Source: Flagellimonas marinaquae
GTDB lineage: Bacteria > Bacteroidota > Bacteroidia > Flavobacteriales > Flavobacteriaceae
NCBI RefSeq assembly: GCF_023716465.1
Contig: NZ_CP092415.1
Coordinates: 3,015,501-3,079,500 of the forward strand
Length of the DNA stretch: 64,000 nt
Direction: 5' to 3'
Shown: piece by piece, positions 25,034 through 34,663 of the stretch
Layout: each line of letters starts with the position of its first letter
Position numbering within the stretch: the stretch's first letter is position 1
The notes under the pieces: generated by a model
What the model was told of the DNA's origin: nothing
Seen by the model: only the letters and a program-made list of their open reading frames with translations
Databases searched by the model: none
Translations under genes and position numbers: made by a program

Positions 25034-27169
25034 TTAACGCTTTAACTGCACCTCTTTCTCTATACCCAAACGCTTCATTTTGGCAAACAAGGTTTTGGCA
25101 TTCATGTTTAAAATGGTTGCTGCACCTTTGTTTCCACTCACACGCCAATTGGTATAATTTAGCACATCGATAATGTAATCGCGTTGCATGGTTTCGAACG
25201 GTTTAAAATCTTCTGTTGGAATGATATTATCAGTTTGTGGTATCCATTGTCCAGGATTCAGCGTAGTACCATTTTCAATAATTACGGCACGTTCAATTAA
25301 ATTTTCCAACTCACGAATGTTGCCCGGAAAGTTATAAGCCATTAAGGCTTCAACCGTTTTTTTCGATAAGCGTTTAAATGCTTTGCCGGCTTTTGCCGAA
25401 TATTTTTCTAAAAAGTATTGTGCCAACATAGGGATGTCCTCTTTTCTGGCGCGCAAAGGAATATTATGAATAGGAAACACATTTAGGCGGTAATATAAAT
25501 CTTCGCGAAACGTTCCTTCTTTTATCATGTCTTCCAAATGCCTATTGGTGGCTGCTACTACACGAACATTTACTTTTATAGTTTTATTGCCACCTAATTC
25601 ATCAAACTCACCTTCCTGTAATACACGTAGCAATTTTGGTTGTAGATCAATCGGCATTTCACCTATTTCATCTAAAAAAATGGTGCCACCATCGGCTAAC
25701 GAGAATTTACCAACTTTATCGGCAACAGCACCTGTAAACGCCCCTTTTTTATGCCCAAACAATTCACTTTCAATCAGCTCTTTAGGTAGGGTGGCACAAT
25801 TAATTTTAATCAGTGGCCTGTCTTTACGCATACTGTTATTATGGATAGCACTGGCGAGTAATTCTTTACCTGTTCCAGATTCACCGGTGATTAAAACAGT
25901 AGTATCGGTAGGAGCAACTTGGTCTACCAATTGCAAGACTTTCTCATAAGCCTCACTGGTACAGATAATGTTATTGAAATTGATTTTACTGTTAATCTCT
26001 TCTTGTAAATACTCATTTTCATTTGCTAATCGATCTTTCAGGGATTTGATTTCTTCCAGAGCCTGGAACAGTTCCAAGTCTCTTACCTTCCGCTCGGAAA
26101 TATCCCGGATTATGGCGCAATTATAGTCTTCATCGTTGTAGCGTAAATGATTGGCTGTGATGTCCACAGGAAATTTGGTGCCATTTTTTCGTACGGCAAG
26201 CCATTCAAACCGGATGGACCCCTTTTCTACCACATCATTAAAATGATTTTCCCACCATTCTTTGGTAATCCCAGGGTCTAGATCAAAAATGGAAGCATTG
26301 TTTAATTGGCCCTCGTTAAATCCCAATTGTGCTTTTGCGGCCTTGTTGTGATGAAATAGGTCCCCGTTCTTTTTAACCACATAAACAATATCTTCGGCAT
26401 TACCAATAACTTCTTTATAGAGCTGTAGGTTGTTTTCCTTGAGTTGCTGTTCTGTGACATCTTGGTAAACCCCAATGAGCTTATAAATTTTATCACCTTT
26501 TAAGACGGGTTTGGCCACGCACCTCATAAATCGAGGAGGATTATGTGCAGTTTCCAACACTTCATCGTATGCTTCGCCTTTTCGTATGGTATTGCTTAAC
26601 AGGGATTTAATATGCTCGGGGTCTTTAAATTGATGAATGATTTTTGGAGGCGTAAGGTCATCTACATTCTGTGCCTCGAACATTTGTAAAGCTTCGGATG
26701 TGGCTACAATGGAACCATCTTGAAGGTTGAGCTCCCAACCACCAACATTAGCTATGGTTTGGGTGTTATCCATTAATTTTTGGTAGAAACTTGATTCCGA
26801 AATATCGTTGACAATGGCACAAATTAATTTTTTTCTGTTATTTGAGAAAAATTGAGCAAAAACCTCTACTTCGTAATATTTGCCGCTTTTGTTTTTATGG
26901 GTTTCCTTAAATCGATGAATTCCTTTTTTTTGGACCAATTCCCAGTGTTTTTTCCAACTTTCCGGTGAAGATGTGGGGTTAATGTCAAAAATAGAAAGCC
27001 CTGTTATTACTGACTTGTTGTACCCTAACCGGTTACAAAACTTAGTATTGGCATATACTATTTTACCGTTCTCGTCCATCCACATCACTTCATAGGGCAA
27101 GGTCTCTACCAACCACTCTTTTATCTCTAAACTCTCTTGATTCTTAGCCATAAGCTCCATTTTAAGCAC
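25034..27169 (-). CDS. PAS-domain sigma-54-dependent activator
   Basis: A protein of about 711 residues (in-frame ATGs at 27169, 27160 and 27151 are all possible). Three PAS domains lie at about residues 20-130, 135-245 and 250-365; a short coiled coil follows, then the AAA+ sigma-54 activator domain with Walker A GESGTGKELLA and the sigma-54 contact loop GAFTGA, and a Fis-type helix-turn-helix (NWRVSGNKGAATILNMNAKT). It remodels sigma-54 RNA polymerase in response to a redox or small-molecule signal sensed by PAS. It is divergent from pirin-yceI, whose promoter is of the sigma-54 type, so this is almost certainly its target. Confidence 0.93.
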   Translation of the reverse strand: MLKMELMAKNQESLEIKEWLVETLPYEVMWMDENGKIVYANTKFCNRLGYNKSVITGLSIFDINPTSSPESWKKHWELVQKKGIHRFKETHKNKSGKYYEVEVFAQFFSNNRKKLICAIVNDISESSFYQKLMDNTQTIANVGGWELNLQDGSIVATSEALQMFEAQNVDDLTPPKIIHQFKDPEHIKSLLSNTIRKGEAYDEVLETAHNPPRFMRCVAKPVLKGDKIYKLIGVYQDVTEQQLKENNLQLYKEVIGNAEDIVYVVKKNGDLFHHNKAAKAQLGFNEGQLNNASIFDLDPGITKEWWENHFNDVVEKGSIRFEWLAVRKNGTKFPVDITANHLRYNDEDYNCAIIRDISERKVRDLELFQALEEIKSLKDRLANENEYLQEEINSKINFNNIICTSEAYEKVLQLVDQVAPTDTTVLITGESGTGKELLASAIHNNSMRKDRPLIKINCATLPKELIESELFGHKKGAFTGAVADKVGKFSLADGGTIFLDEIGEMPIDLQPKLLRVLQEGEFDELGGNKTIKVNVRVVAATNRHLEDMIKEGTFREDLYYRLNVFPIHNIPLRARKEDIPMLAQYFLEKYSAKAGKAFKRLSKKTVEALMAYNFPGNIRELENLIERAVIIENGTTLNPGQWIPQTDNIIPTEDFKPFETMQRDYIIDVLNYTNWRVSGNKGAATILNMNAKTLFAKMKRLGIEKEVQLKR

Positions 27170-27186
27170 TAAAAAAGTACAATATA

Positions 27187-27225
27187 TTTCTCATATATAA
27201 GAATATTCTCAAAAATGAGCATAAT
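27187..27225. promoter_or_regulatory. candidate upstream activator sites
   Basis: Two symmetric stretches, TCTCATATATAAGA and CTCA-AAAA-TGAG, lie 55-90 bases upstream of the sigma-54 promoter, in the divergent region next to the activator gene. Position and symmetry fit enhancer sites for a Fis-type helix-turn-helix dimer. Confidence 0.4.
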
Positions 27226-27275
27226 AAAATAAAATAAATTTTTGTAAAATACTGTTATTCAGAATTTTAAAATTA

Positions 27276-27291
27276 TGGCACGCTGTTGGCT
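27276..27291 (+). promoter_or_regulatory. sigma-54 promoter of pirin-yceI
   Basis: TGGCACG-ctgt-TGGCT against the consensus TGGCACG-N4-TTGCT: one difference outside the free positions, with the -24 GG and -12 GC correctly spaced. Transcription should start near 27302, just before the ATG at 27314, which decides the pirin start. Confidence 0.75.
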
Positions 27292-27313
27292 TATACCTTG
27301 TCAAACAAAAACA

Positions 27314-28189
27314 ATGAATCGCAAAAGTTTTCTTTTAAAGTCAATTGCAGGTACAGGTCTTTCTTTCTTGGGGTTACGAGCGTTAAGCAACACAAAAGAA
27401 GAGAAGGAACCACCAAACTGGACAAGAGAGAACATCGGTTTTAACCATTTACCAAATAAAGAATACAAAACTATGAACACAGTAGTACACAAGGCGGACA
27501 GTAGGGGAGATGCCAACCACGGATGGTTGCACTCCAAACACACTTTTAGTTTTGCCAATTACCACAATCCGGAGCGTATGAACTTTGGGGTACTTCGCGT
27601 ATTGAATGATGATACCGTAGCAGCAGGTATGGGCTTTGGCACACATCCACATCAAAACATGGAAATTATTTCTATCCCCTTGGAAGGTGATTTGGAACAC
27701 AAGGATAGTATGGACAATGTCGCGGTGATCAAGTCGGGCGACATTCAGGTGTTGAGTGCCGGTACGGGGATTACGCATTCAGAGTACAACAAAAACAAAG
27801 ACCAACAGGTGAAGTTTTTGCAAATCTGGGTATTTCCCAATAAGGAAAATGTTGCTCCAAGGTATGATCAGATTACGCTGAACACTGCCGATAGAAAAAA
27901 TCAATTCCAACAAGTATTGTCACCAAATCCTGACGATGCCGGTGTTTGGATCCATCAAGATGCCTGGTTTAATATGACCGATTTGGATCAAGGAAAATCT
28001 CTGACCTACAATTTAAAAAAACCAGGAGAAAACGGCGTGTACGTTTTTGTACTCAAAGGCGATGCAACCGTAAACAATCAAGCTTTAAATTCCAGGGATG
28101 GATTTGGGATTTGGGATGTAAATGAACTCAACATCACGGCAGATTCCAACACCGAATTGTTGTTGATGGAAGTTCCTATGTCACTGTAA
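27314..28189 (+). CDS. pirin family protein with N-terminal leader
   Basis: A protein of 291 residues. The pirin bicupin begins at about residue 54 (MNTVVHKADSRGDANHGW) and carries the metal-binding cluster GFGTHPHQNMEI and GTGITHSEYN. Some pirins show quercetinase activity; others are stress markers. Ahead of it are about 50 residues starting MNRKSFLLKSIAGTGLSFLG, which look like an export or twin-arginine-like leader; ordinary pirins lack this. I chose ATG 27314 because the sigma-54 promoter overlaps the more upstream in-frame ATG at 27275. Cotranscribed with yceI. Confidence 0.88.
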   Translation: MNRKSFLLKSIAGTGLSFLGLRALSNTKEEKEPPNWTRENIGFNHLPNKEYKTMNTVVHKADSRGDANHGWLHSKHTFSFANYHNPERMNFGVLRVLNDDTVAAGMGFGTHPHQNMEIISIPLEGDLEHKDSMDNVAVIKSGDIQVLSAGTGITHSEYNKNKDQQVKFLQIWVFPNKENVAPRYDQITLNTADRKNQFQQVLSPNPDDAGVWIHQDAWFNMTDLDQGKSLTYNLKKPGENGVYVFVLKGDATVNNQALNSRDGFGIWDVNELNITADSNTELLLMEVPMSL

Positions 28190-28229
28190 ATAGAAAGTAT
28201 AATTCATTTTAAATAATAAAAATCAGTTT

Positions 28230-28754
28230 ATGGAAACAGCAGTAAAAACAAATTGGAACATTGATAACGCACACTCTGAAATTGCTTTTAAGGTAAAGCA
28301 TATGATGATTTCTACCGTAACAGGCTATTTTGAAGACTATAGTGCCTCGGTGGAAACGGAAAATGAGGATTTTAAAGGCGCAAGCTTTTCTTTTACAGCA
28401 CAAACGGATTCTATCAACACTAAAAATTCCGATAGAGATGCACACTTAAAATCAGATGATTTTTTCAATGCAGAAGCCTATCCGGAGTTAAAGTTTGAAT
28501 CAAAATCATTTGATGGCAGCACTTTAGTTGGAGACTTGACCATAAAAAACATCACTAAAGAAGTAAGTTTGGATGTGGATTTTAATGGAGTGGCAATAGA
28601 TCCATACGGACAAACCAAAGCAGGCTTCGATATTTCGGGGGCCATAAATAGAAAAGACTTTGATCTTACGTGGAGCGCCGTTACCGAAGCTGGTAAAATA
28701 GTGGTAAGTGATACCGTAAAACTACAATTGAACGTGCAGTTTTTTAAAGCATAG
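28230..28754 (+). CDS. YceI family protein
   Basis: A protein of 174 residues forming the YceI lipocalin-like barrel (NIDNAHSEIAFKVKHMM, SVETENEDFKGASF, DRDAHLKSDDFFNAEAYPEL, GDLTIKNITKEVSLDVDF). Members bind isoprenoid quinones or other amphiphiles. No signal peptide, so it is cytoplasmic, unlike many family members. Second gene of the sigma-54-driven operon with pirin, followed by a terminator. Confidence 0.92.
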   Translation: METAVKTNWNIDNAHSEIAFKVKHMMISTVTGYFEDYSASVETENEDFKGASFSFTAQTDSINTKNSDRDAHLKSDDFFNAEAYPELKFESKSFDGSTLVGDLTIKNITKEVSLDVDFNGVAIDPYGQTKAGFDISGAINRKDFDLTWSAVTEAGKIVVSDTVKLQLNVQFFKA

Positions 28755-28768
28755 ATGGTTGAGTCGTT

Positions 28769-28806
28769 GGGCCAATAGGATGAAGTTCCTTTTGGTCCAA
28801 TTTTTA
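28769..28806 (+). terminator. intrinsic terminator after yceI
   Basis: GGGCCAA-t-AGGA, loop tgaagt, TCCT-t-TTGGTCC: a bulged two-part stem followed by aattttt. It closes the pirin-yceI operon. Confidence 0.65.
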
Positions 28807-29026
28807 ATTTAGAAACACTACTATGTACCTATATTACATTTACTAGGGGTAAGTTTTTTAATAATACTGCAAAGGCCAAGCATATATCTTAACCCAAGGG
28901 CTTGTGACTGCCCAATCGCAAAATTGGATTACTTCTTCTTAAAAGAAATTGACTTTTCTTTAATGTTTGGTCGTAACAGAAGCCAAAAGACGAACCGCAG
29001 CAAGGTCTACTTTGTTCTGAGACAAT

Positions 29027-29377
29027 CTAGTCCCGATAAAACAAGTAAATCCAAATAGACCTGGAAAGTTTAAAGTTGAGCGAGCTTAAAACTGCTGCCA
29101 TAATAGCGATAATAAAGAATACGCTGAGAGGGGAAAAACCGGCCAAATACCAGAAAATAACCAGACAAGCAATCATCTCGGCAGCTGCAAGGGCATAACT
29201 TACGAACATGGCCCCAAAGAAGAATCCTGTTTCCCTTTCAAATTTATAATTGCAATGAGGGCATCTTTCGTGCATTTTTGGAATCCTAAAAGGAAATCTT
29301 GATTTAGGATGCTGAAAAATATCTCCAGTATTACATTTGGGACATTTGCATTGGAATATATTTTCTACTTTTTTCAT
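29027..29377 (-). CDS. DUF983 membrane protein
   Basis: A protein of 116 residues. Two zinc-ribbon CxxC pairs (CKCPKCNTG and RCPHCNYKF) precede two membrane helices (SYALAAAEMIACLVIFWYL and VFFIIAIMAAVLSSL). This is the full DUF983 pattern, a family common in Bacteroidota and without a proven function. Divergent from the AraC-type gene at 29470. Confidence 0.9.
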   Translation of the reverse strand: MKKVENIFQCKCPKCNTGDIFQHPKSRFPFRIPKMHERCPHCNYKFERETGFFFGAMFVSYALAAAEMIACLVIFWYLAGFSPLSVFFIIAIMAAVLSSLNFKLSRSIWIYLFYRD

Positions 29378-29443
29378 CGCAACTTTAATTGATTCAACAA
29401 AATTGCGACTTTAGGATACATTCCTGTGTGTGGCATATTCCCA

Positions 29444-29451
29444 TATATTTG
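29444..29451 (+). promoter_or_regulatory. Bacteroidota -7 box for the AraC-type gene
   Basis: TATATTTG fits TAnnTTTG and ends 18 bases before the ATG at 29470, which supports that start over the one at 29389. Confidence 0.55.
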
Positions 29452-29469
29452 TACTATTCGGACATAGTT

Positions 29470-30342
29470 ATGAAAATACCGGTTTTAAATATTCAAAATT
29501 TCCGAGAATCAAAAAGGATGAACGAGGTGTATGTTAATTCCTTTTCTCGTCATTTGGAGTTTAACCGATGCCTTATCGATAAACCACATAGCCATGATTT
29601 TTACTTGTGCGTTCTTTTTTTGGAGGGTACCGGTACCCATGAGGTCGATTTTAAGACCTACCGGATTGGTCCCGGAAGGGTATTCTTTTTAAAACCGGGG
29701 CAGACCCATTATTGGAAATTCGATACCAAACCGGAGGGAATCATTTTTTTTCATTCACAAGCCTTTTATAATCTAAGGTTCCTAGGACACTCCCTTTCCA
29801 TTTTTCCATTTTACGGTTCGCAACAGAATCCCCCAATGCTTAAAGTTCCAACAAGTGAAATACCGGTGTTGCAAATGAAATTTCAGGAGGCAATTGCCGA
29901 ATATCGTGATAATAGAATGATGCGTGAGATTAAAATCCTAGGCTTGATAAATGATATCTACATCCAACTTTCTCGGATATATGCCTCCCAAATAGATTTG
30001 GATCATATTAACTATACACAAAGCACGGCATTATTGGATCGTTTGGAAATTTTGATCGATAAAAATTTTAAAGAGGAAAAGCTACCTAAATTTTATGCTG
30101 AGCAATTGAACATTACCACAAAGCACCTCAATAGAGTGGTAAAGCAAACCGTGAACAAAACAACTACCGAACTTATTTCCGAAAGGGTAGTACTGGAAGC
30201 CAAACGGTTAATTGTACACTCCAAACATAATTTGGCAGATGTAGCCTATGCGCTGGAATTTTCCGATTATGCCTATTTTTCAAAATATTTTAAAGCCAGA
30301 ACAGGAATTACGCCTAAGGCTTTCCAGGAGTCCTACAAATAA
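29470..30342 (+). CDS. AraC family transcriptional regulator
   Basis: A protein of 290 residues from ATG 29470 (MKIPVLNIQNFRE), chosen because a -7 box lies just upstream; an earlier in-frame ATG at 29389 would put the promoter inside the gene. N-terminal cupin (KPHSHDFYLCVLFLEGTG, VFFLKPGQTHYWKF) and C-terminal AraC domain (FYAEQLNITTKHLNRVV, LADVAYALEFSDYAYFSKYF, GITPKAFQES). No obvious target next to it except itself and the DUF983 gene. Confidence 0.9.
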   Translation: MKIPVLNIQNFRESKRMNEVYVNSFSRHLEFNRCLIDKPHSHDFYLCVLFLEGTGTHEVDFKTYRIGPGRVFFLKPGQTHYWKFDTKPEGIIFFHSQAFYNLRFLGHSLSIFPFYGSQQNPPMLKVPTSEIPVLQMKFQEAIAEYRDNRMMREIKILGLINDIYIQLSRIYASQIDLDHINYTQSTALLDRLEILIDKNFKEEKLPKFYAEQLNITTKHLNRVVKQTVNKTTTELISERVVLEAKRLIVHSKHNLADVAYALEFSDYAYFSKYFKARTGITPKAFQESYK

Positions 30343-30620
30343 TTTATTTGAATTAACCGCAATCTTTTGATGGTCGCCCCCCTTGCTTAAACGGGCTACA
30401 AAGGACAAAACCCTAGCGTAAATTGTATTTAACACCTATTTTTTTGGTTTGATGTAACTAATATAAGGTGCTGATGCAGAGGTGATTTATGGATTTTGGG
30501 GCACTAATCGAATACTGTATTTAGGTCTTTTTTAAGATTTTTGGTAAGTATTGCAAATTGTTGTCGACCTATACCATGTTCCACGAACAATACTGAATGG
30601 ACGGCATATAACTCCAAGAA

Positions 30621-31337
30621 ATGATCAACAAGAAAATGGACCCGAACAATACAGCGCTGCTTGTATTTTCCTTATCCGCTAAGAAGGAAGTAGTGAGGAA
30701 GCCCATTGGCGATGGTCATAGGCCGGAAGAACAGGAAGCCTTATTCAATTTACTGATCGCCAACACGAGAAATTTGGCTACGCAATGTGGTGTCGATTTT
30801 TATTGGGTAGATGAGCACGAACAAATAGGCAATAATTTTTCAAGCCGTTTTACAAATGCTTTTCAAAAACTGTTTGATGCAGGTTACGATAATGTAATCT
30901 CCATTGGGAACGATAGTCCGGATTTGACCACCCAACTTTTACAAGATGCCGTGCATAAGTTGGAATCAAACAAAATGGTACTGGGTCCATCCAAAGATGG
31001 AGGTGTTTATTTGATTGGTCTGAGCAAGGAAATATTTCACCACGGAACATTTCTGAACTTCCGTTGGCAAACTTCCTTTTTGCTGGACAGTCTAAAGGAT
31101 CATATCGACACTCATAAAATAGATGTTGAAATTTTAAGGGAGCTTTCCGATATTGATTCCCGGAAAGATTTGGAGGACTATGCAAAATCTAATCCTACCT
31201 CTTTACTGAGCAAGTTATTCAAATTACTGATAGCATCGCTCAATCGCAAATGGAAACGAACTCTTGAAGCAGTTCCATTGGCACTACATCTTTCAAATAT
31301 AGGGTTAAGGGCACCGCCCGTTTTCAATTCTTTTTAG
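30621..31337 (+). CDS. DUF2064 protein (TIGR04282-like, arsenosugar-associated)
   Basis: A protein of about 238 residues; ATG 30636 (MDPNNTALLVFSLS) is the likelier start, the ATG at 30621 adds five residues. The nucleotidyltransferase-like fold of DUF2064 is clear: GYDNVISIGNDSPDLTT and MVLGPSKDGGVYLIGLSKEIF. Family members sit in arsenosugar biosynthesis clusters as presumed sugar-nucleotide enzymes or glycosyltransferases; activity is unproven. It directly precedes the SusC gene, and a TIGR04283-like partner lies 8 kb downstream. Confidence 0.85.
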   Translation: MINKKMDPNNTALLVFSLSAKKEVVRKPIGDGHRPEEQEALFNLLIANTRNLATQCGVDFYWVDEHEQIGNNFSSRFTNAFQKLFDAGYDNVISIGNDSPDLTTQLLQDAVHKLESNKMVLGPSKDGGVYLIGLSKEIFHHGTFLNFRWQTSFLLDSLKDHIDTHKIDVEILRELSDIDSRKDLEDYAKSNPTSLLSKLFKLLIASLNRKWKRTLEAVPLALHLSNIGLRAPPVFNSF

Positions 31338-31402
31338 CAGAATATAACGGACAGTAGGTAGAGCTACTGCATAACATCATCAATTAATTTAACCATAAAC
31401 AT

Positions 31403-34400
31403 ATGAGACCAATACTGATTGCAGTATTGCAATGCTATGTGTTTGCCTTGTTTGCACAGGAAAGCACGTACAGCTCCAGAGTGCTGGACCACAATCAATT
31501 GCCCATACCCTATGCCGCGGTTTATGAAGAAGGGACTCAAAACTATACATCCACCGACGAAGATGGTTACTTTGAGTTGACAACCTCATCCAAAAAATTT
31601 ACGCTACAAATTTCTTCAATAGGATACAGGCCATTGACAGTTCTAGTGGAGGACGGGACCCTGCCACTTTCGCTCATTATGGAACCCTCCCAAGAACAAC
31701 TGGACGAAGTCGTAGTGACCGCTTTGGGAATCGAGAAGGATAAACGTGCCTTGGTATCTGCCGTATCCACAGTAAGTTCGGATAAGTTGGTTACGGTTCC
31801 GCAGACCAATCTGGTCAATAGTTTGGCAGGGCAGGTAGCTGGGGTACAGATTACCAATGGTTCCAGTGGTGTGGGCTCATCCTCTAGGATCATAATACGA
31901 GGGGAAAACTCGTTGAGCGGAAGCAATCAGCCCCTTTTCGTGGTGGATGGTGTACCGATAAGCAACGAACAAATCACAAGCGACCTTGTAAATAATGGTG
32001 CCTTGCAAGAGGTCGATTTTGGTAACGGAAGTTCCGAATTTAGTCCGGACGACATAGAATCCATTTCTGTTTTAAAAGGAGCTGGCTCGGCTGCGCTCTA
32101 TGGGGCAAGAGCTGCAAATGGGGTGGTCTTGATCACTACAAAACGGGGCAATAGGGCCAAAGGCTTTGGAGTAAGCATCAATAGTAATTTCACCATAGAA
32201 ACTTTGTTGACCTTACCGGATTATCAAAATGTATATGGATTGGGATCTAATGGGGCCTACGCTTTTCAAAATGGTACGGGTGCCGGAGTTGGTGACGGCG
32301 GAATCAGCAGTTATGGCCCAAGATTGGATGCAGGGCTACTAATACCACAGTTCGATAGCCCTTCGGTGGACATCAACGGGAATCCCGTTCGCGCAGGCGA
32401 CGTGATTTCTCGAACATTGCCAGACGGTTCCTTTACACCCATTAGCCCAACACCATGGGTGGCCAGACCGGATAATGTCCGCAACTTTTTTGAAACCGGA
32501 ATAACCTATCAAAATAATATTGCCATTAGCAACACCACCGATAAGGGAAGTACGCGCGTATCCTACAGTAATTTGCGCAATGAAGGCATTTTGCCGAATA
32601 CGGATCTAAAAAGAGACGGTATTGCATTGAGTGTTGATCAATTTTTGAGCGATAGGCTTAAACTGAGCACTTTTGTAAACTACATTAATACACGAAGTGG
32701 CAATAGACCCAATTTAGGGTACGGATATGAGAATGTACTTTATGGGTTTAATTGGACAGGTAGACAGACCAATATTGATTCTCTTAGGGATTATTGGCAA
32801 GCGGGACAGACGGGTAGGCAACATTTTGATATTAATTATTTATGGCTGACCAACCCCTATCTTACCCTCTTCGAGAACACCAATAGTTTTACTAAGAATC
32901 GGGTTCTGGGCAATGTGTCTGCAACCTACGATTTTTCAGAGCACCTATCGTTAAAGGTACGGGGTGGTTTGGATACCTATAATGATGACAGGGAGTTCCG
33001 TCGTGCGGTAAGTACCAATGCCAACCCATTTGGATCTTTTCGAAAGGACAATGTCCGTTTTACAGAATTGAACACCGATTTTTTGTTTACCTATACCAAT
33101 AGTTTTAACGAAAATTGGAATTATGTTCTAACAGCAGGAGCCAATCGCCTAGATCAAAAAATCAACTATTCCTACGCCGAAGCATCACAATTGGCAATTC
33201 CGGAAATATATACCTTGGCCAATTCCAGGGCCCCTTTATTGGGAAATAGCGAAAAGCTAGACAAAAGAATTAACAGTATTTATGGTACGGCCAATTTTGC
33301 CTATCGGAACCAGTTATATGCCGATTTCACTTTTAGGAACGATTGGAGCAGTACCCTGCCCACAGGTAATAATTCCTTTGGTTACTATTCCGCCGGATTG
33401 AGCTTTATTGCCTCCAATGCATTTGAGCTGCCCAAAGACATTACGTATCTAAAACTTAGGTTTAGTGCGGCATCGGTAGGTAACGATACCGATCCATTTC
33501 AAAATACGCAGACCTTTCGGCTAAATGGGAATTATGGCCCCAATTTTAGGGTAACGAACAGAACCGTGCTAAAAAACACCAATTTAAAACCGGAACGTTT
33601 GGATGCCTATGAACTAGGCCTCGAAACATGGTTCTTAAATGGAAGAATACAATTTGAGGGTTCTGCCTATCAAAATATCAGTAAGGATCAGATCATCTCA
33701 AGGCCCATTTCCAATGCGACAGGTTTTAATAGTTTTAATGAGAACGGTGGGGAGATACGCACGCGCGGGCTCGAGTTGATGCTGAGCGCTTCCCCGGTAA
33801 AAACAAACAGTTTTACCTGGAACACATCGGTAAACTTTGGCACTTTTAGGAGTGTGGTTACGGAACTGCCAGATGGGGTAGATCAATTTGTGACGGCTAC
33901 AGCAAGTGTTTTTAGCGGTAGCGGAGGTTCCAATACCGTATTCTACATAGCCAGAGAAGGCGGACGCGTAGGCGATATGTACGGTACGGGGTTTGTACAG
34001 ATAGATGGGCAAGATCTTTACGACAGCAATGGATTGCCCGTTCAGGATGCCAATTTGCGCAAACTGGGCAATTATAATCCAGATTTTACCTTGGGCTTCA
34101 ATAACAACTTTTCTTATAAAAATTTTGACTTTACCATTTTGTTCGATTGGCGGCAAGGAGGCACCATCGTGTCCCGAACCAAGGCATTGGGAAGTACCTC
34201 CGGAGTATTGCAGGAAACCCTGTTGGGCCGTGAAGGGGGATCGGAAAGCACACAGTTTGTAGATGGTAATGGCGTAGTGGGAAATGGTGTGGTCAATATT
34301 GGGACGGTGGACAGCCCCCAATATGTCCCCAATACTACAGCAGTAGCGGCAAGTAGGTTCAACAATGCATTTTACGATAGAGGGAATGAGGCCAGTGCCC

Positions 34401-34654
34401 TGTACGATGCCTCTTATGTTAAATTAAGGCAGCTCAGTATCTACTATACCTTTCCCCAGAAAATGTCAAAATCCTTGGGAGTGGAAAACTTAAAGCTTGG
34501 CCTTATTGGCAGCAATTTATTATTGTTTACCGAAAATCCGCATTTCGACCCAGAGCTCAATGCGCTCCAAGAGCGCAATATTGTGTACGGCGTTGAGGAT
34601 TTTTCTTATCCATCCACCAGAAGTTTTGGTGTAAGCCTAAAGACCAATTTCTAA
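31403..34654 (+). CDS. SusC/RagA-type TonB-dependent outer-membrane transporter
   Basis: A protein of 1083 residues. Signal peptide, then a carboxypeptidase-regulatory-like beta-sandwich (about residues 20-95), then the plug domain (VTALGIEKDKRALVSAVST, NPLFVVDG-type segment PLFVVDGVPISNEQ, ISVLKGAGSAALYGARA) and a 22-strand barrel ending in Phe (STRSFGVSLKTNF). It imports a bulky nutrient through the outer membrane with energy from TonB. It is followed after 9 bases by its SusD lipoprotein lid and by a nucleoside hydrolase and a kinase, which suggests a nucleoside-type ligand rather than a polysaccharide: no glycoside hydrolase is nearby. Confidence 0.95.
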   Translation: MRPILIAVLQCYVFALFAQESTYSSRVLDHNQLPIPYAAVYEEGTQNYTSTDEDGYFELTTSSKKFTLQISSIGYRPLTVLVEDGTLPLSLIMEPSQEQLDEVVVTALGIEKDKRALVSAVSTVSSDKLVTVPQTNLVNSLAGQVAGVQITNGSSGVGSSSRIIIRGENSLSGSNQPLFVVDGVPISNEQITSDLVNNGALQEVDFGNGSSEFSPDDIESISVLKGAGSAALYGARAANGVVLITTKRGNRAKGFGVSINSNFTIETLLTLPDYQNVYGLGSNGAYAFQNGTGAGVGDGGISSYGPRLDAGLLIPQFDSPSVDINGNPVRAGDVISRTLPDGSFTPISPTPWVARPDNVRNFFETGITYQNNIAISNTTDKGSTRVSYSNLRNEGILPNTDLKRDGIALSVDQFLSDRLKLSTFVNYINTRSGNRPNLGYGYENVLYGFNWTGRQTNIDSLRDYWQAGQTGRQHFDINYLWLTNPYLTLFENTNSFTKNRVLGNVSATYDFSEHLSLKVRGGLDTYNDDREFRRAVSTNANPFGSFRKDNVRFTELNTDFLFTYTNSFNENWNYVLTAGANRLDQKINYSYAEASQLAIPEIYTLANSRAPLLGNSEKLDKRINSIYGTANFAYRNQLYADFTFRNDWSSTLPTGNNSFGYYSAGLSFIASNAFELPKDITYLKLRFSAASVGNDTDPFQNTQTFRLNGNYGPNFRVTNRTVLKNTNLKPERLDAYELGLETWFLNGRIQFEGSAYQNISKDQIISRPISNATGFNSFNENGGEIRTRGLELMLSASPVKTNSFTWNTSVNFGTFRSVVTELPDGVDQFVTATASVFSGSGGSNTVFYIAREGGRVGDMYGTGFVQIDGQDLYDSNGLPVQDANLRKLGNYNPDFTLGFNNNFSYKNFDFTILFDWRQGGTIVSRTKALGSTSGVLQETLLGREGGSESTQFVDGNGVVGNGVVNIGTVDSPQYVPNTTAVAASRFNNAFYDRGNEASALYDASYVKLRQLSIYYTFPQKMSKSLGVENLKLGLIGSNLLLFTENPHFDPELNALQERNIVYGVEDFSYPSTRSFGVSLKTNF

Positions 34655-34663
34655 GAAAAAACT

